DNA from: Salaquimonas sp.
Lineage (GTDB): Bacteria; Pseudomonadota; Alphaproteobacteria; Rhizobiales; Rhizobiaceae
DNA: 64,000 nucleotides
Assembly: GCA_022340185.1 (NCBI GenBank)
Contig: JAJDOK010000071.1
Coordinates: 1 to 64,000, forward strand
Direction of reading: 5' to 3'
In this document: positions 28,813 to 38,616 of the stretch, in pieces
Numbering within the stretch: position 1 is the first letter of the stretch
How the letters are laid out: each line of letters begins with the position of its first letter
Notes under the pieces: model-generated
What the model was told of the DNA's origin: nothing
The model's database searches: none
What the model saw: only the letters and a program-made list of their open reading frames with translations
Position numbers and translations under genes: made by a program

Positions 28813-29769
28813 ATGACCGATCCCCTTTCAGACCGTTTCAGACACCGTCATCTGCTGGCCATCTCCGATCTGTCGGCGGACGACATCGAATTCCTTCTCG
28901 AAAAATCGGCCGAAGCCGTCTCGGTTTCCCGCCAGTTGAACAAGAAGAAGCCGGTCCTTCAGGGCCGCACGCAGATCAACCTGTTCTTCGAATCCTCAAC
29001 GCGCACGCAATCTTCCTTCGAACTGGCGGGCAAACGGCTCGGCGCCGATGTCATGAACATGTCGGTCGGTTCCTCCTCGGTCAAGAAGGGCGAGACACTG
29101 ATCGACACGGCGATGACGCTGAACGCCATGCAGCCGGATCTGCTGATCGTGCGCCACCAGTCGGCCGGCGCCGTCGAACTGCTCGCCCAGAAGGTCGGCT
29201 GCTCCGTCATCAATGCCGGCGACGGTGCGCACGAACATCCAACCCAGGCGCTGCTCGATGCGCTGACCATCCGCCGCCACAAGGGCGCGATTGCCGGGCT
29301 TACCATCGCGATCTGCGGCGACATCCTGCATTCGCGCGTCGCCCGCTCCAATATCCTGTTGCTGAACGCCCTCGGCGCACGCGTCAGGGTTGTTTCTCCG
29401 TCGACCCTGCTGCCGGCCGGCATCGAGCAATTGGGGGTCGAGGTCTTCCGCAACATGGCCGACGGCCTGAAGGACGCCGACGTCGTCATGATGCTGCGCC
29501 TGCAGCGCGAGCGCATGGCCGGCGCGTTGATCCCCTCGGTACGCGAATATTTCCGCTTCTTCGGCCTCGACGCCGAAAAGCTTCGCTATGCCAAGCCCGA
29601 TGCGCTGGTCATGCATCCCGGCCCGATGAACCGTGGCGTCGAGATCGCCTCGGAAGTCGCCGACGGCCCGCAGAGCGTCATCGAGGAACAGGTCGAGATG
29701 GGCGTCGCCGTGCGCATGGCCTGCATCGAGGCACTCGTGGGCGAGAAAGGGTATCCGGCCAATGCCTGA
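28813..29769 (+). CDS. pyrB: Aspartate carbamoyltransferase catalytic chain
   Basis: The 318-residue enzyme joins carbamoyl phosphate to aspartate in pyrimidine synthesis. It has the carbamoyl-phosphate motif [13 protein letters not shown] and the [11 protein letters not shown] loop, followed by the aspartate site [10 protein letters not shown] used the ATG at 28813; the track ORF adds 27 unlikely residues. It overlaps pyrC by eight bases. No regulatory chain (pyrI) is seen; the neighbouring pyrC' probably forms a dodecameric complex with it, as in other bacteria with this gene order. Confidence 0.96.
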   Translation: MTDPLSDRFRHRHLLAISDLSADDIEFLLEKSAEAVSVSRQLNKKKPVLQGRTQINLFFESSTRTQSSFELAGKRLGADVMNMSVGSSSVKKGETLIDTAMTLNAMQPDLLIVRHQSAGAVELLAQKVGCSVINAGDGAHEHPTQALLDALTIRRHKGAIAGLTIAICGDILHSRVARSNILLLNALGARVRVVSPSTLLPAGIEQLGVEVFRNMADGLKDADVVMMLRLQRERMAGALIPSVREYFRFFGLDAEKLRYAKPDALVMHPGPMNRGVEIASEVADGPQSVIEEQVEMGVAVRMACIEALVGEKGYPANA

Positions 29770-31072
29770 TCTCCGCCAGAACGGCGATTGCCCGATCATC
29801 ATCAGGGGCGGTCATGTCGTCGATCCCTCCCAGGGCCTCGACGGTCCCGCCTCGATCCGGATCGAGAACGGGATGATCGCATCCATCCATCGCGGTGGCG
29901 GCGACCCCGGCGCGCCGGATGCGGCCGAGTTCATCGAGGCCGCCGGCAAGCACATTTTCCCGGGCTTCATCGACGCCCGCGTCTATGTCGGCGAGCCCGG
30001 CGCCGAACACCGCGAGACCATTGCCTCGGCAAGCCGCGCCGCGGCCGCTGGCGGCGTCACCGGCTTCGTCATGATGCCCGAGACGGACCCGATCATCGAC
30101 GACGTGGCGCTGGTCGACTATGTGCGCCGCCTCGCTCGCGACAATGCCGTCGTCCATGTCTATCCTTCCACCGCCATCACCAAGGGGTTCGGCGGCGAGA
30201 CGCTGACCGAACTGGGACTGCTGCGCGAAGCCGGCGCGGTGATGGCGACCGAGGGCAGTCATTCGCTGCGCAATTCGCTGACGCTGCGCCGCGCCATGAC
30301 CTATGCCAAGGATTTCGGCCTGGTCATCGCCAAGGAAACCACCGATCCGGATTTGTCGTCGAACGGCGTGATGAACGAAGGGCTGATCGCAACCCATCTG
30401 GGCCTGCCCGGCATTCCGCGCGAGGCCGAGACCATTCCGCTGGAGCGCGATCTCAGCCTCGCCGCACTGACCGGCGCCAGCTATCACGCCGCAAAAATCT
30501 CCACCTCAGCTTCGGCGCAGGAAATCGCGCGCTATCGCGGCGATGGCGCTTCGGTGACGGCCGGCATCTCGATCAACCATCTTTCGTTGAACGAAAACGA
30601 TATCGGCCGCTACCGCACCTTTTTCCGCCTGTCGCCGCCGCTGCGAAGCGAGGAGGATCGCCTGGCAATGATCGAGGCGCTGGCCAATGGCGTCATCGAC
30701 ATCATCGTCTCGAGCCACGATCCGCAGGACGTGGACACCAAGCGCCTGCCCTTCGCCGAGGCCGCAGCCGGCGCAATCGGGCTGGAAACCCTGTTTGCCG
30801 CCGCGCTCAGGCTCCACCATTCCGGCGAAATCACCCTCACCCGGCTTGCCGAATGCCTGTCGGCCAATCCCGCCAGGATTTTCGGCCTGCCCGGCGGCAC
30901 GCTCGCCAGGGGAGCGCCGGCCGATCTCGCCATCGCCGATCTCGACCTGCCCTGGGTGCTGCGCGAGGAAGACATCGTCTCGCGCTCCAAGAACACGCCG
31001 TTTGAGGGCGCGCGTTTCACCGGCAAGGTGTTGCAAACCATGGTGGCAGGCCGCATAGTTTTCAATTCCTGA
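29762..31072 (+). CDS. pyrC: Dihydroorotase-like PyrC', probably non-catalytic
   Basis: The 436-residue protein has the overall dihydroorotase sequence, including [26 protein letters not shown] and [21 protein letters not shown]. However, the zinc motif that should read DxHxHxR is [10 protein letters not shown], so both histidines are lost. Such pyrC' proteins next to pyrB are known to be inactive partners that support aspartate transcarbamoylase assembly. A true pyrC should then exist elsewhere in the genome. It starts within the end of pyrB, so the two are translationally coupled. Confidence 0.9.
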   Translation: MPDLRQNGDCPIIIRGGHVVDPSQGLDGPASIRIENGMIASIHRGGGDPGAPDAAEFIEAAGKHIFPGFIDARVYVGEPGAEHRETIASASRAAAAGGVTGFVMMPETDPIIDDVALVDYVRRLARDNAVVHVYPSTAITKGFGGETLTELGLLREAGAVMATEGSHSLRNSLTLRRAMTYAKDFGLVIAKETTDPDLSSNGVMNEGLIATHLGLPGIPREAETIPLERDLSLAALTGASYHAAKISTSASAQEIARYRGDGASVTAGISINHLSLNENDIGRYRTFFRLSPPLRSEEDRLAMIEALANGVIDIIVSSHDPQDVDTKRLPFAEAAAGAIGLETLFAAALRLHHSGEITLTRLAECLSANPARIFGLPGGTLARGAPADLAIADLDLPWVLREEDIVSRSKNTPFEGARFTGKVLQTMVAGRIVFNS

Positions 31073-31087
31073 TGGGGACGGGTTGCA

Positions 31088-31702
31088 ATGGACGCTTTGG
31101 CAACGTTTCCGGGCGGGCTCTGGACCGCGCTCGCCGCCTTGCTGGCCGGTTATCTGCTCGGCTCGATCCCTTTCGGCCTGTTACTGACACGCATCGCCGG
31201 TTTCGGTGATCTGCGCGGCATCGGTTCGGGAAATATCGGCGCGACCAACGTGCTTCGAACCGGCAACAAGGCGCTGGCCGCAACCACCTTGGCGCTCGAT
31301 ACGCTGAAAGGCACGGCTGCCGTACTGCTGTGTGGCTATTTTTCGCCCGAGGCCGGTCTTGTCGCCGGGCTCGGAGCCTTTGTCGGCCATTGCTTTCCGG
31401 TCTGGCTGAAATTCAGGGGCGGCAAGGGGGTCGCGACTTTTCTCGGCATCCTGATTGCGGTGGCCTGGCCGGTGGCGATCGCCTTCGCTGCGATCTGGCT
31501 CGCCGTGGCGGCGATCACGCGCTACTCCTCGCTGTCGGCGTTGACCGCCATGACCGCCACGCCGGTTATTTTGTGGTGGTGGGCCGGCCCGGTTCCCGCC
31601 CTGCTCTTCGTCATTCTGGCCGCGCTGTCCTGGTATCGCCACCGTGCCAACATCGCCCGTCTGACAGCGGGAACGGAAAGCCGTATCGGTTCGAAAGGCT
31701 GA
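31088..31702 (+). CDS. plsY: Acyl-phosphate:glycerol-3-phosphate acyltransferase PlsY
   Basis: An inner-membrane enzyme that acylates glycerol 3-phosphate with acyl phosphate made by PlsX. The 204-residue protein has five to seven hydrophobic segments and the three conserved PlsY loops: [18 protein letters not shown] and [11 protein letters not shown]. It lies 15 bases after pyrC and one base before dprA, so it is part of the same run. Confidence 0.95.
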   Translation: MDALATFPGGLWTALAALLAGYLLGSIPFGLLLTRIAGFGDLRGIGSGNIGATNVLRTGNKALAATTLALDTLKGTAAVLLCGYFSPEAGLVAGLGAFVGHCFPVWLKFRGGKGVATFLGILIAVAWPVAIAFAAIWLAVAAITRYSSLSALTAMTATPVILWWWAGPVPALLFVILAALSWYRHRANIARLTAGTESRIGSKG

Positions 31703-31703
31703 C

Positions 31704-32858
31704 ATGAACCCGGCGACAGACAAGGGCAGGCTCACGCTCTCCGATGAACAGCGGCTCGCCTGGCTCAGGCTCATCCGTTCCGACAATGTCGGCCCCGCCA
31801 CATTCCGCGACCTGATCAATCATTTCGGCACTGCGGCTGCCGCACTCGAGGCCTTGCCCGAACTCGCCCGGCGCGGTGGCGTGGCTGCAAGAATCCGGGT
31901 CGCCTCCGAAGATCAGGCCGAACGGGAAATGGACGCTGCTGAGCGCATCGGAGCACGTTTCGTCGCCACTGGCGAACCCGACTATCCACCGCTCCTGCGC
32001 GGCCTCGATCACCCGCCGCCGCTGATCTGCGTGCGCGGCGACATCGCGCTGGCGCTCGACCCATGCGTTGCGGTGGTCGGCGCGCGCAATGCCTCGATCA
32101 CCGGCGCCAAGCTCGCGACACGCTTCGCCGCCGGATTGGGCGAAGCCGGCTACCCGATCGTTTCCGGCCTGGCGCGTGGCATCGATGCCGCCGCCCACAA
32201 GGCGACGCTCGCGACCGGCACGATTGCCGTCTTCGCCGGCGGTCTCGACATGCCCTTTCCAGACGAAAACGCCGCTCTCGCCGGAGAGATCGTCGAACGC
32301 GGCGGTGCCATCGTCAGCGAAATGCCGATAGGCTGGCAGCCCAGATCGAAGGATTTTCCGCGCCGCAACCGTCTGATCGCCGGTATCGCGCTCGGCGTCC
32401 TCGTCGTGGAAGCCGCGAAACGTTCCGGTTCCCTGATCACCGCACGGCTCGCCAATGAAACCGGCCGCCAGGTCTTCGCCGTGCCGGGTTCCCCGCTCGA
32501 TCCGCGCGCCGAGGGCACGAATCACCTGATCAAACAGGGCGCCACGCTTGTGACCGATGTTTCCGATATCGTCGAATCGTTGCAGCCGGTCGGCGGCGGC
32601 GAAACACAACTGCCATACCTTGCAGGCGAAAGTGACGATGAACCATGGAGGGAACGCGAGCCGGGCCCGGCTGGTGAAACCGATCAGGCGACACGCGAGG
32701 CGATTATCGCCGCACTCGGCCCCTCACCGGTCGAGATTGACGACATCGTAAGATTTTCAGGAGCCGGAATTGCCCAGGTGCAACTGGTGCTCATCGAACT
32801 CGACCTGGCCGGCAGGCTCGAACGCCACCCCGGCAATCGTGTTTCAATTCAGCCTTGA
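31704..32858 (+). CDS. dprA: DNA-processing protein DprA
   Basis: DprA loads RecA onto incoming single-stranded DNA during natural transformation and is widely conserved even in species without known competence. The 384-residue protein has an N-terminal SAM-like region, the Rossmann-like core with VVGARNASITGAKLA and VSGLARGIDAAAH, the AGGLDMPFPDENAAL segment, and a C-terminal winged-helix domain (about 310-384). It begins one base after the plsY stop. Confidence 0.95.
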   Translation: MNPATDKGRLTLSDEQRLAWLRLIRSDNVGPATFRDLINHFGTAAAALEALPELARRGGVAARIRVASEDQAEREMDAAERIGARFVATGEPDYPPLLRGLDHPPPLICVRGDIALALDPCVAVVGARNASITGAKLATRFAAGLGEAGYPIVSGLARGIDAAAHKATLATGTIAVFAGGLDMPFPDENAALAGEIVERGGAIVSEMPIGWQPRSKDFPRRNRLIAGIALGVLVVEAAKRSGSLITARLANETGRQVFAVPGSPLDPRAEGTNHLIKQGATLVTDVSDIVESLQPVGGGETQLPYLAGESDDEPWREREPGPAGETDQATREAIIAALGPSPVEIDDIVRFSGAGIAQVQLVLIELDLAGRLERHPGNRVSIQP

Positions 32859-32865
32859 TTCGAGC

Positions 32866-33087
32866 CTAACCCGAACCCGAAAGCAGCGTTCCCGCCTGTT
32901 GTGCGGACTTAAGGGCATCCGACGCTTCGATTGACGCCATTTCGAGAAGGTAGATCAGCATCGCAGCGTCAAGATCATTGGTGAGCTTGCACAATTCGCG
33001 AAGCATTTGTTCAATGTATTCAAGCTTGTCGACCCTATCACGCAGGATCGACAATTCACTGTTTTTTTCTGAATCTGGCACGGACAC
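32866..33087 (-). CDS. Small conserved helical protein between dprA and topA
   Basis: A 73-residue protein without signal peptide or membrane segment; residues about 8-60 form a helical stretch (LRDRVDKLEYIEQMLRELCKL, then AMLIYLLEMASIEASD). I believe small proteins of this sort occur at this position in other Hyphomicrobiales, but I do not know a name or function. It runs opposite to both neighbours and its end is seven bases from the dprA stop. The AT-rich region upstream probably holds its promoter. Confidence 0.7.
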   Translation of the reverse strand: MSVPDSEKNSELSILRDRVDKLEYIEQMLRELCKLTNDLDAAMLIYLLEMASIEASDALKSAQQAGTLLSGSG

Positions 33088-33397
33088 CCCACACGAATCT
33101 GCCGTAGCTTTTTTACCGCATTTACGAGGACGACCCCGTGCCTCCGCGACTGGATTCCAACAAATGGATTGGATTGATTCACACAGGAGTCACGGGCTCC
33201 CCGCATCATTTTTTACACTTATATATGTATGCTTGTAAACTATACTCTCTATAGTTGTAAACGGTATTTAAGGAAGTCAGATGCAAGGTGGGGCTTGACG
33301 CGGCGCGTACTACTCGCCAATTCAGGGGCGCGTTCGCTAAGACGCACAGGCCGTTCCGGCCATTGTCAAAGATAAGTTCATCCGCTCAGGAATTTTC
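33088..33397. other. Gene-free stretch between the 73-residue gene and topA
   Basis: This 310-base region contains an AT-rich island (about 33205-33280) unlike its surroundings, with a direct repeat TTGTAAAC at 33233 and 33255 and the near-palindrome TATACTCTCTATA between them. It must contain divergent promoters for the small protein and topA. A CTTGAC hexamer at 33294 lacks a convincing -10 partner. I see no gene in it. Confidence 0.6.
33233..33262. repeat. Direct repeat TTGTAAAC, 22 bases apart
   Basis: Two identical copies of TTGTAAAC (33233-33240 and 33255-33262) are offset by 22 bases, about two helical turns, in the AT-rich island upstream of topA. This spacing suits a protein that binds the same DNA face twice, but no known operator was recognised. 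Confidence 0.45.
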
Positions 33398-35938
33398 ATG
33401 ACCACCAATGTGGTGATCGTCGAATCGCCGGCCAAGGCAAAAACCATCAACAAATATCTCGGCAGGGACTACACGGTCCTGGCCTCCTATGGCCATGTCC
33501 GCGACCTGCCGGCCAAGGACGGTTCGGTCCTGCCTGACGAGGATTTCTCGATGTCCTGGGCGGTCGACAACAAGTCGAAATCGCGCCTTGCCGACATCGC
33601 CAAGGCGGTGAAATCCGCCGACAGCGTGATTCTGGCAACCGACCCGGACCGCGAGGGCGAGGCAATTTCCTGGCACGTTCTCCAGGTGCTTAACGACAAG
33701 AAGGTTCTGAAGGACAAGCCGGTATCGCGCGTCGTCTTCAACGCCATCACCAAGGGCGCCATCCTCGAAGCAATGCAGCACCCCCGCCAGATCGATGTCG
33801 CACTGGTCGACGCCTATCTGGCGCGCCGCGCTCTGGACTATCTCGTCGGCTTCACCCTGTCGCCGGTGCTCTGGCGCAAGCTGCCGGGCGCGCGCTCGGC
33901 CGGCCGGGTGCAATCGGTGGCGCTGAGACTGATCTGCGACCGCGAGGCCGAGATCGAGGCCTTCAAGCCGCAGGAATACTGGTCGATCGTCGCCACGCTG
34001 GCAAAGGATGACGGCCAGACCTTCGAAGCGCGCATATCCGAATTTGGCGGCGAGAAGCTGCAGCGCCTCGATATCGCAAGCGAGGCACAGGCGAACGCCA
34101 TCCGCACGCATCTGGAAGCTTCCGATTTTTCGGTCACTTCCGTCGAATCCAAGCCCGTCAAGCGCAACCCTTACGCGCCGTTCACCACCTCCACCCTGCA
34201 GCAGGATGCGAGCCGCCGGCTCGGTTTTTCGGCGACGCGCACCATGCAGATTGCCCAGCGCCTCTACGAGGGCGTCGATATGGGCGGCGAGATGGTCGGC
34301 CTCATCACCTATATGCGTACCGATGGCGTGCAGATCGCATCGGAAGCGATTGGCCCGATCCGCTCGGCCATCACCGGCCGGTTCGGCGAGAAATACCTGC
34401 CGGAAAAGCCGCGACTTTATTCGACCAAGGCCAAGAACGCCCAGGAAGCCCACGAGGCGATCCGCCCGACCGATATCGCGCGCGCACCCGGCGATGTCGC
34501 CCGCTTCCTCGATGAAGACCAGAAGAAACTCTACGACTTGATATGGAAGCGCACCATCGCCAGCCAGATGGCGTCGGCCGAGATCGAGCGCACCACGGTT
34601 GACATTCTTGCCGGCAATGGTGGGGAAAAGGCCTATATGCGCGCCACCGGATCGGTCGTGCGCTTCGACGGCTTCATGAGCGTTTACGAGACCGGTCGGA
34701 CCGGTGACGACGAAGACGAGGACGACAAGCGCCTGCCGCCGCTCAAAGATGGAGAGGCGCTCAAACGCGAAAAGATTGACGCCAAGCAGCATTTCACCGA
34801 ACCGCCGCCGCGTTATTCGGAAGCCTCCCTTATCCGCAAGATGGAGGAACTGGGCATCGGCCGGCCCTCGACCTATGCCTCGACGCTTTCCACGCTGCAG
34901 GATCGCGACTATGTGCGGCTGGAAAAGCGGCGTCTCATTCCCGAATCAAAGGGCCGCCTCGTCACCTCCTTCCTTGAAAGCTTTTTCGACCGCTACGTCG
35001 AATACGACTTCACCGCGGATCTGGAAGAAAAGCTCGATCGCATCTCCGCCGGCGAACTGGCCTGGAAGGACGTGCTGCGCGAATTCTGGCAGAACTTTTC
35101 CGCCAGCGTCGAGGACATCAAGGATCTGCGCGTCAGCCAGGTCCTCGACATGCTCAACGAGGAACTGGCGCCACTCGCCTTTCCGCCGCGCGAGGACGGT
35201 TCGGAGCCACGCGCCTGCCCCAAATGCGGCGACGGAAAGCTCAGTCTGAAAATCGGCAAGTTCGGCGCCTTTATCGGCTGTTCCAACTATCCCGAATGCA
35301 ACTATACCCGCCAGCTCGGCGCCGCCGACAATGGCGAGGACGAAGCCGCCGCCAATGGCCCGCGCGTGCTCGGCACCGACCCCGCCACCGGCGAGGAGAT
35401 CACCGCGCGCGCCGGGCGTTTCGGTCCCTATGTCCAGGCCGGCGAAGGCAAGGAGGCAAGACGTACCTCCATTCCCAAAGGCTGGAATGCCGAGGAGATC
35501 AATCTCGAAAAGGCGCTGCGCCTGCTCTCGCTGCCGCGCGAGGTCGGCCTGCACCCGGAATCCGGCAAGCCGATCACCGCCGGCCTCGGCCGTTACGGCC
35601 CCTTCGTCCAGCATGACGGCGTCTTCGCCAATCTTGAAAGCGCCGACGAGGTCTTCACCGTCGGCATCAACCGCGCCGTCGACGCGTTGGCGCAAAAGGC
35701 AGCCAAGGGCGGCGGCAGGCGTGGCACGCCGGCTGCATTGAAGACGCTTGGCGACCACCCCCAGCTTGGCGGACCGATCACCGTGCGCGACGGGCGCTAC
35801 GGACCCTATGTCAACCACGGCAAGATCAACGCCACGCTGCCCAAGGCCACCGATCCGCAATCGGTAACGCTCGAGGAAGCGGTAACGCTGATCGCCGCCA
35901 AGGCCGAGAAAGGCCCCGGCGGCAAGAAGAAACGCTGA
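33398..35938 (+). CDS. topA: DNA topoisomerase I
   Basis: Relaxes negative supercoils. The 846-residue protein has the Toprim domain (VIVESPAKAKTINKYLG, ATDPDREGEAISWH), the active-site tyrosine in LITYMRTDGVQ, and a C-terminal C4 zinc ribbon (ACPKCGDGKLSLKIGKFGAF, then GCSNYPECNY). After that come several topoisomerase C-terminal repeats, the form seen in alphaproteobacteria, and a lysine-rich end. The rnr start directly follows the stop with no spacer, so the two are coupled. Confidence 0.97.
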   Translation: MTTNVVIVESPAKAKTINKYLGRDYTVLASYGHVRDLPAKDGSVLPDEDFSMSWAVDNKSKSRLADIAKAVKSADSVILATDPDREGEAISWHVLQVLNDKKVLKDKPVSRVVFNAITKGAILEAMQHPRQIDVALVDAYLARRALDYLVGFTLSPVLWRKLPGARSAGRVQSVALRLICDREAEIEAFKPQEYWSIVATLAKDDGQTFEARISEFGGEKLQRLDIASEAQANAIRTHLEASDFSVTSVESKPVKRNPYAPFTTSTLQQDASRRLGFSATRTMQIAQRLYEGVDMGGEMVGLITYMRTDGVQIASEAIGPIRSAITGRFGEKYLPEKPRLYSTKAKNAQEAHEAIRPTDIARAPGDVARFLDEDQKKLYDLIWKRTIASQMASAEIERTTVDILAGNGGEKAYMRATGSVVRFDGFMSVYETGRTGDDEDEDDKRLPPLKDGEALKREKIDAKQHFTEPPPRYSEASLIRKMEELGIGRPSTYASTLSTLQDRDYVRLEKRRLIPESKGRLVTSFLESFFDRYVEYDFTADLEEKLDRISAGELAWKDVLREFWQNFSASVEDIKDLRVSQVLDMLNEELAPLAFPPREDGSEPRACPKCGDGKLSLKIGKFGAFIGCSNYPECNYTRQLGAADNGEDEAAANGPRVLGTDPATGEEITARAGRFGPYVQAGEGKEARRTSIPKGWNAEEINLEKALRLLSLPREVGLHPESGKPITAGLGRYGPFVQHDGVFANLESADEVFTVGINRAVDALAQKAAKGGGRRGTPAALKTLGDHPQLGGPITVRDGRYGPYVNHGKINATLPKATDPQSVTLEEAVTLIAAKAEKGPGGKKKR

Positions 35939-38200
35939 ATGACGAAGCACCGGAGCCATGGCAGACGTTCCAGCCTGCCCGGCCGCGAGGAGATCCTTGC
36001 CTTCATCGCCGAAAACCCCGGCAGGGCGGGCAAGCGCGAGATCGCTCGCGCCTTTGGAATCAAGGGTAACGACAAGATCGCCCTGAAGGCGCTGCTGAAA
36101 GACCTGGCCGAGGAGGGCCTGGTCGAAAAGCACGGCAAGCGGCTGATGCGCGCCGGCGATTTGCCGAGCGTCACCTTGCTCGACATTACCGCCCGTGACG
36201 CCGACGGCGGCCTGCTGGCAAGACCCGCCGCCTGGGACGAACTCGCCGACGGCAACCCGCCGCGCATCGAAATCCTCCCGCCGCGCGGCCGGCGGCCGGT
36301 CGTCGCCGGCATCGGCGACCGTGTGCTCGCCCGCCTCGAACGCACGGACAACGCCGCCTATTCGGCCCGCGTCATGAAGGTTATCGACAAGAAGAAGAAT
36401 GCCATCCTCGGCATTCTGCGCGTTGCCGGCACGACCATCCGCCTCGAACCGGTGCAAAAGCGCCAGGACGATGTGGCGCTGTCGCCCGAGGACATCGGAG
36501 AGGCGCAAAACGGCGATCTCGTCGAGGTGCAGGTATCGCGGATCGGCCGCCACGGGTTGAAGCGCGGCAAGGTGATCCGCGTGGTCGGCTCGCTGGCATC
36601 GGAAAAGGCGGTCTCCATAATCGCCATCCACGCCCATGGCCTGCCGCACATCTTCCCGCCCGCGGCGCTGCGCGAAGCCGAAACCGCCAAGCCGATCTCC
36701 CCCACACAAGCCAACAAACACGAAGACTGGCGCGACCTGCCGCTCGTCACCATCGATCCGGCCGATGCCAAGGACCACGACGACGCCATCCACGGCGCGC
36801 GCGATCCCGATGTCGAGGGCGGCCACATCGTCACCGTCGCCATCGCCGACGTCGCCTGGTATGTGCGAGCCGGCTCGGCCATGGACGCCGAGGCGCTCAA
36901 GCGCGGCAATTCGGTCTATTTCCCCGACCGCGTCGTGCCGATGCTGCCCGAGCGCATCTCCAACGATCTGTGTTCACTGAGAGAAGGCGATGACCGCCCG
37001 GCACTCGCCGTCAGGATGTGGTTCGACGCCGAGGGTCGCAAGACGAAGCACGAATTTCACCGCGTCATCATGAAGAGCCACGCCAGGCTCGCCTACCCCC
37101 AGGCACAGGCGGCGATCGACGGCAAGCCGGACGACAAGACCAGACCAATCCTGAAGGACGTACTCGAACCCTTGTGGGAAGCCTGGCGCGTCCTGCATCG
37201 CGGCCGCGAGGCGCGCGAACCGCTGGAACTCGACCTGCCCGAGCGCAAAATCGTTCTCAAGAAGGACGGTACGGTCGACAAGGTCGTCGTGCCCGAACGT
37301 CTCGACGCCCACCGCCTGGTCGAGGAATTCATGATCCAGGCCAATGTCGCCACCGCCGAGACGCTGGAGCGCCGCAAGCAGCGACTGGTCTACCGCGTCC
37401 ACGACGCGCCGTCACTCGCCAAGCTCGAGAGCCTGCGCGAATTCCTGCACACCATGAACCTGTCGCTGGCGCGCGCCGGCAACATCCGCGCCGCCCATTT
37501 CAACCAGATCCTGGGCCGTGTGGAGGGTTCCGAACGCGAGGAACTGGTTAACCAGGTCGTGTTGCGCTCGCAGTCGCAGGCCGAATACTCCCCGGCCAAT
37601 ATCGGCCATTTCGGCCTCAACCTGATGCGCTACGCCCATTTCACCTCGCCGATCCGCCGCTATGCCGATCTGATCGTCCACCGCGCGCTGATCGCCGCGC
37701 TCAACCTCGGCGAAGGCGGCATGACACCGGGCGAGGAGGAAAGGCTGGAGGTCGTCGCCGCCGACATCTCGCTGGCCGAGCGCCGCGCCATGCAGGCCGA
37801 GCGCGACACCATCGACCGGCTGATCGCCATGCACCTTTCCGAACGCGTGGGTGAGACCTTCGAGGGCCGCATCACCGGGGTCACCAGGGCGGGGCTGTTT
37901 GTCACGCTTGCACAGACTGGCGCCGACGGGTTTATACCCATATCTAAGATTTCGGACGAGTATTACCACTTCGACGAGGCCGGCTATGCGCTGGTCGGCG
38001 CCGATACCGGCCTTGCCTATCAGATGGGCCAGACCGTCGAAGTAAGGCTCGCCGAAGCCCAGCCCGTCGCAGGCGCCCTGCGTTTCGACATGCTGAGCCC
38101 CGGCCGACCGACCAAGGCCAATCGTGGCGCGGCAGCCTCGAAGAGGAAGCCGCACAAACCGACCAGACGACCGGGTTCCCGCCGGCGCAGAAGAGGATGA
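35939..38200 (+). CDS. rnr: Ribonuclease R
   Basis: A processive 3'-5' exoribonuclease that degrades structured RNA. The 753-residue protein has an N-terminal winged-helix region, cold-shock-like OB folds, the RNB catalytic centre (TIDPADAKDHDDAIHG), the C-terminal SPIRRYADLIVHRAL segment, and an S1 domain (about 640-725, EGRITGVTRAGLFVTL). The tail is basic. Its ATG abuts the topA stop, and it overlaps the next gene by four bases (ATGA). Confidence 0.96.
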   Translation: MTKHRSHGRRSSLPGREEILAFIAENPGRAGKREIARAFGIKGNDKIALKALLKDLAEEGLVEKHGKRLMRAGDLPSVTLLDITARDADGGLLARPAAWDELADGNPPRIEILPPRGRRPVVAGIGDRVLARLERTDNAAYSARVMKVIDKKKNAILGILRVAGTTIRLEPVQKRQDDVALSPEDIGEAQNGDLVEVQVSRIGRHGLKRGKVIRVVGSLASEKAVSIIAIHAHGLPHIFPPAALREAETAKPISPTQANKHEDWRDLPLVTIDPADAKDHDDAIHGARDPDVEGGHIVTVAIADVAWYVRAGSAMDAEALKRGNSVYFPDRVVPMLPERISNDLCSLREGDDRPALAVRMWFDAEGRKTKHEFHRVIMKSHARLAYPQAQAAIDGKPDDKTRPILKDVLEPLWEAWRVLHRGREAREPLELDLPERKIVLKKDGTVDKVVVPERLDAHRLVEEFMIQANVATAETLERRKQRLVYRVHDAPSLAKLESLREFLHTMNLSLARAGNIRAAHFNQILGRVEGSEREELVNQVVLRSQSQAEYSPANIGHFGLNLMRYAHFTSPIRRYADLIVHRALIAALNLGEGGMTPGEEERLEVVAADISLAERRAMQAERDTIDRLIAMHLSERVGETFEGRITGVTRAGLFVTLAQTGADGFIPISKISDEYYHFDEAGYALVGADTGLAYQMGQTVEVRLAEAQPVAGALRFDMLSPGRPTKANRGAAASKRKPHKPTRRPGSRRRRRG

Positions 38201-38616
38201 CACCGATGAGCGAAGTCGAGCACGCCGGCACACTCAAGTTTGGCGAAACGGACCGCCCGCTCATGCCGGCTCTGATACGCGGCGCGCGTTGCCGCTGCCC
38301 GGCATGTGGCGAAGGCAGGATTTTTTCCCGCATGCTTGCCGTGGAGGCCGAATGCCCCGTCTGTGGCGAGGAATTGCGTCACCAGCGTGCCGATGACCTT
38401 CCCGCCTATCTCAATATCCTGCTGACCGGCCATATTGTGTTCGGCGCCATGGTTCCGCTGGTATTGCTGCTGGAACTGCCGCTGTGGATGCAGACAGGGT
38501 CTACGGCACTCATTGCCGTGATAAGTGCCATGCTGGCGATGCGACCGCTCAAGGGAGCCGTCGTTGCCGCCCAGTGGGCGCTGCGCATGCACGGATTCGG
38601 TGGCGATGAAAGCTGA
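38197..38616 (+). CDS. DUF983 small membrane protein
   Basis: The 139-residue protein has a zinc-ribbon-like N-terminal part with two CxxC pairs (RCRCPACGEGRIF and ECPVCGEEL) and two membrane helices (about 70-95 and 95-115), the DUF983 layout. Function is unknown. It starts in the rnr stop codon and its end overlaps the NUDIX gene by 11 bases, so it belongs to the topA-rnr transcript. Confidence 0.92.
   Translation: MTPMSEVEHAGTLKFGETDRPLMPALIRGARCRCPACGEGRIFSRMLAVEAECPVCGEELRHQRADDLPAYLNILLTGHIVFGAMVPLVLLLELPLWMQTGSTALIAVISAMLAMRPLKGAVVAAQWALRMHGFGGDES

Noticed and set aside
33294-33322. CTTGAC as topA promoter
   Set aside because: The hexamer fits a -35, but the base positions expected for a -10 read CCAATT, not close to consensus.
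34946-36826. 626-residue minus-strand ORF opposite topA and rnr
   Set aside because: It spans the junction of two unmistakable genes and has no family motif or sensible start.
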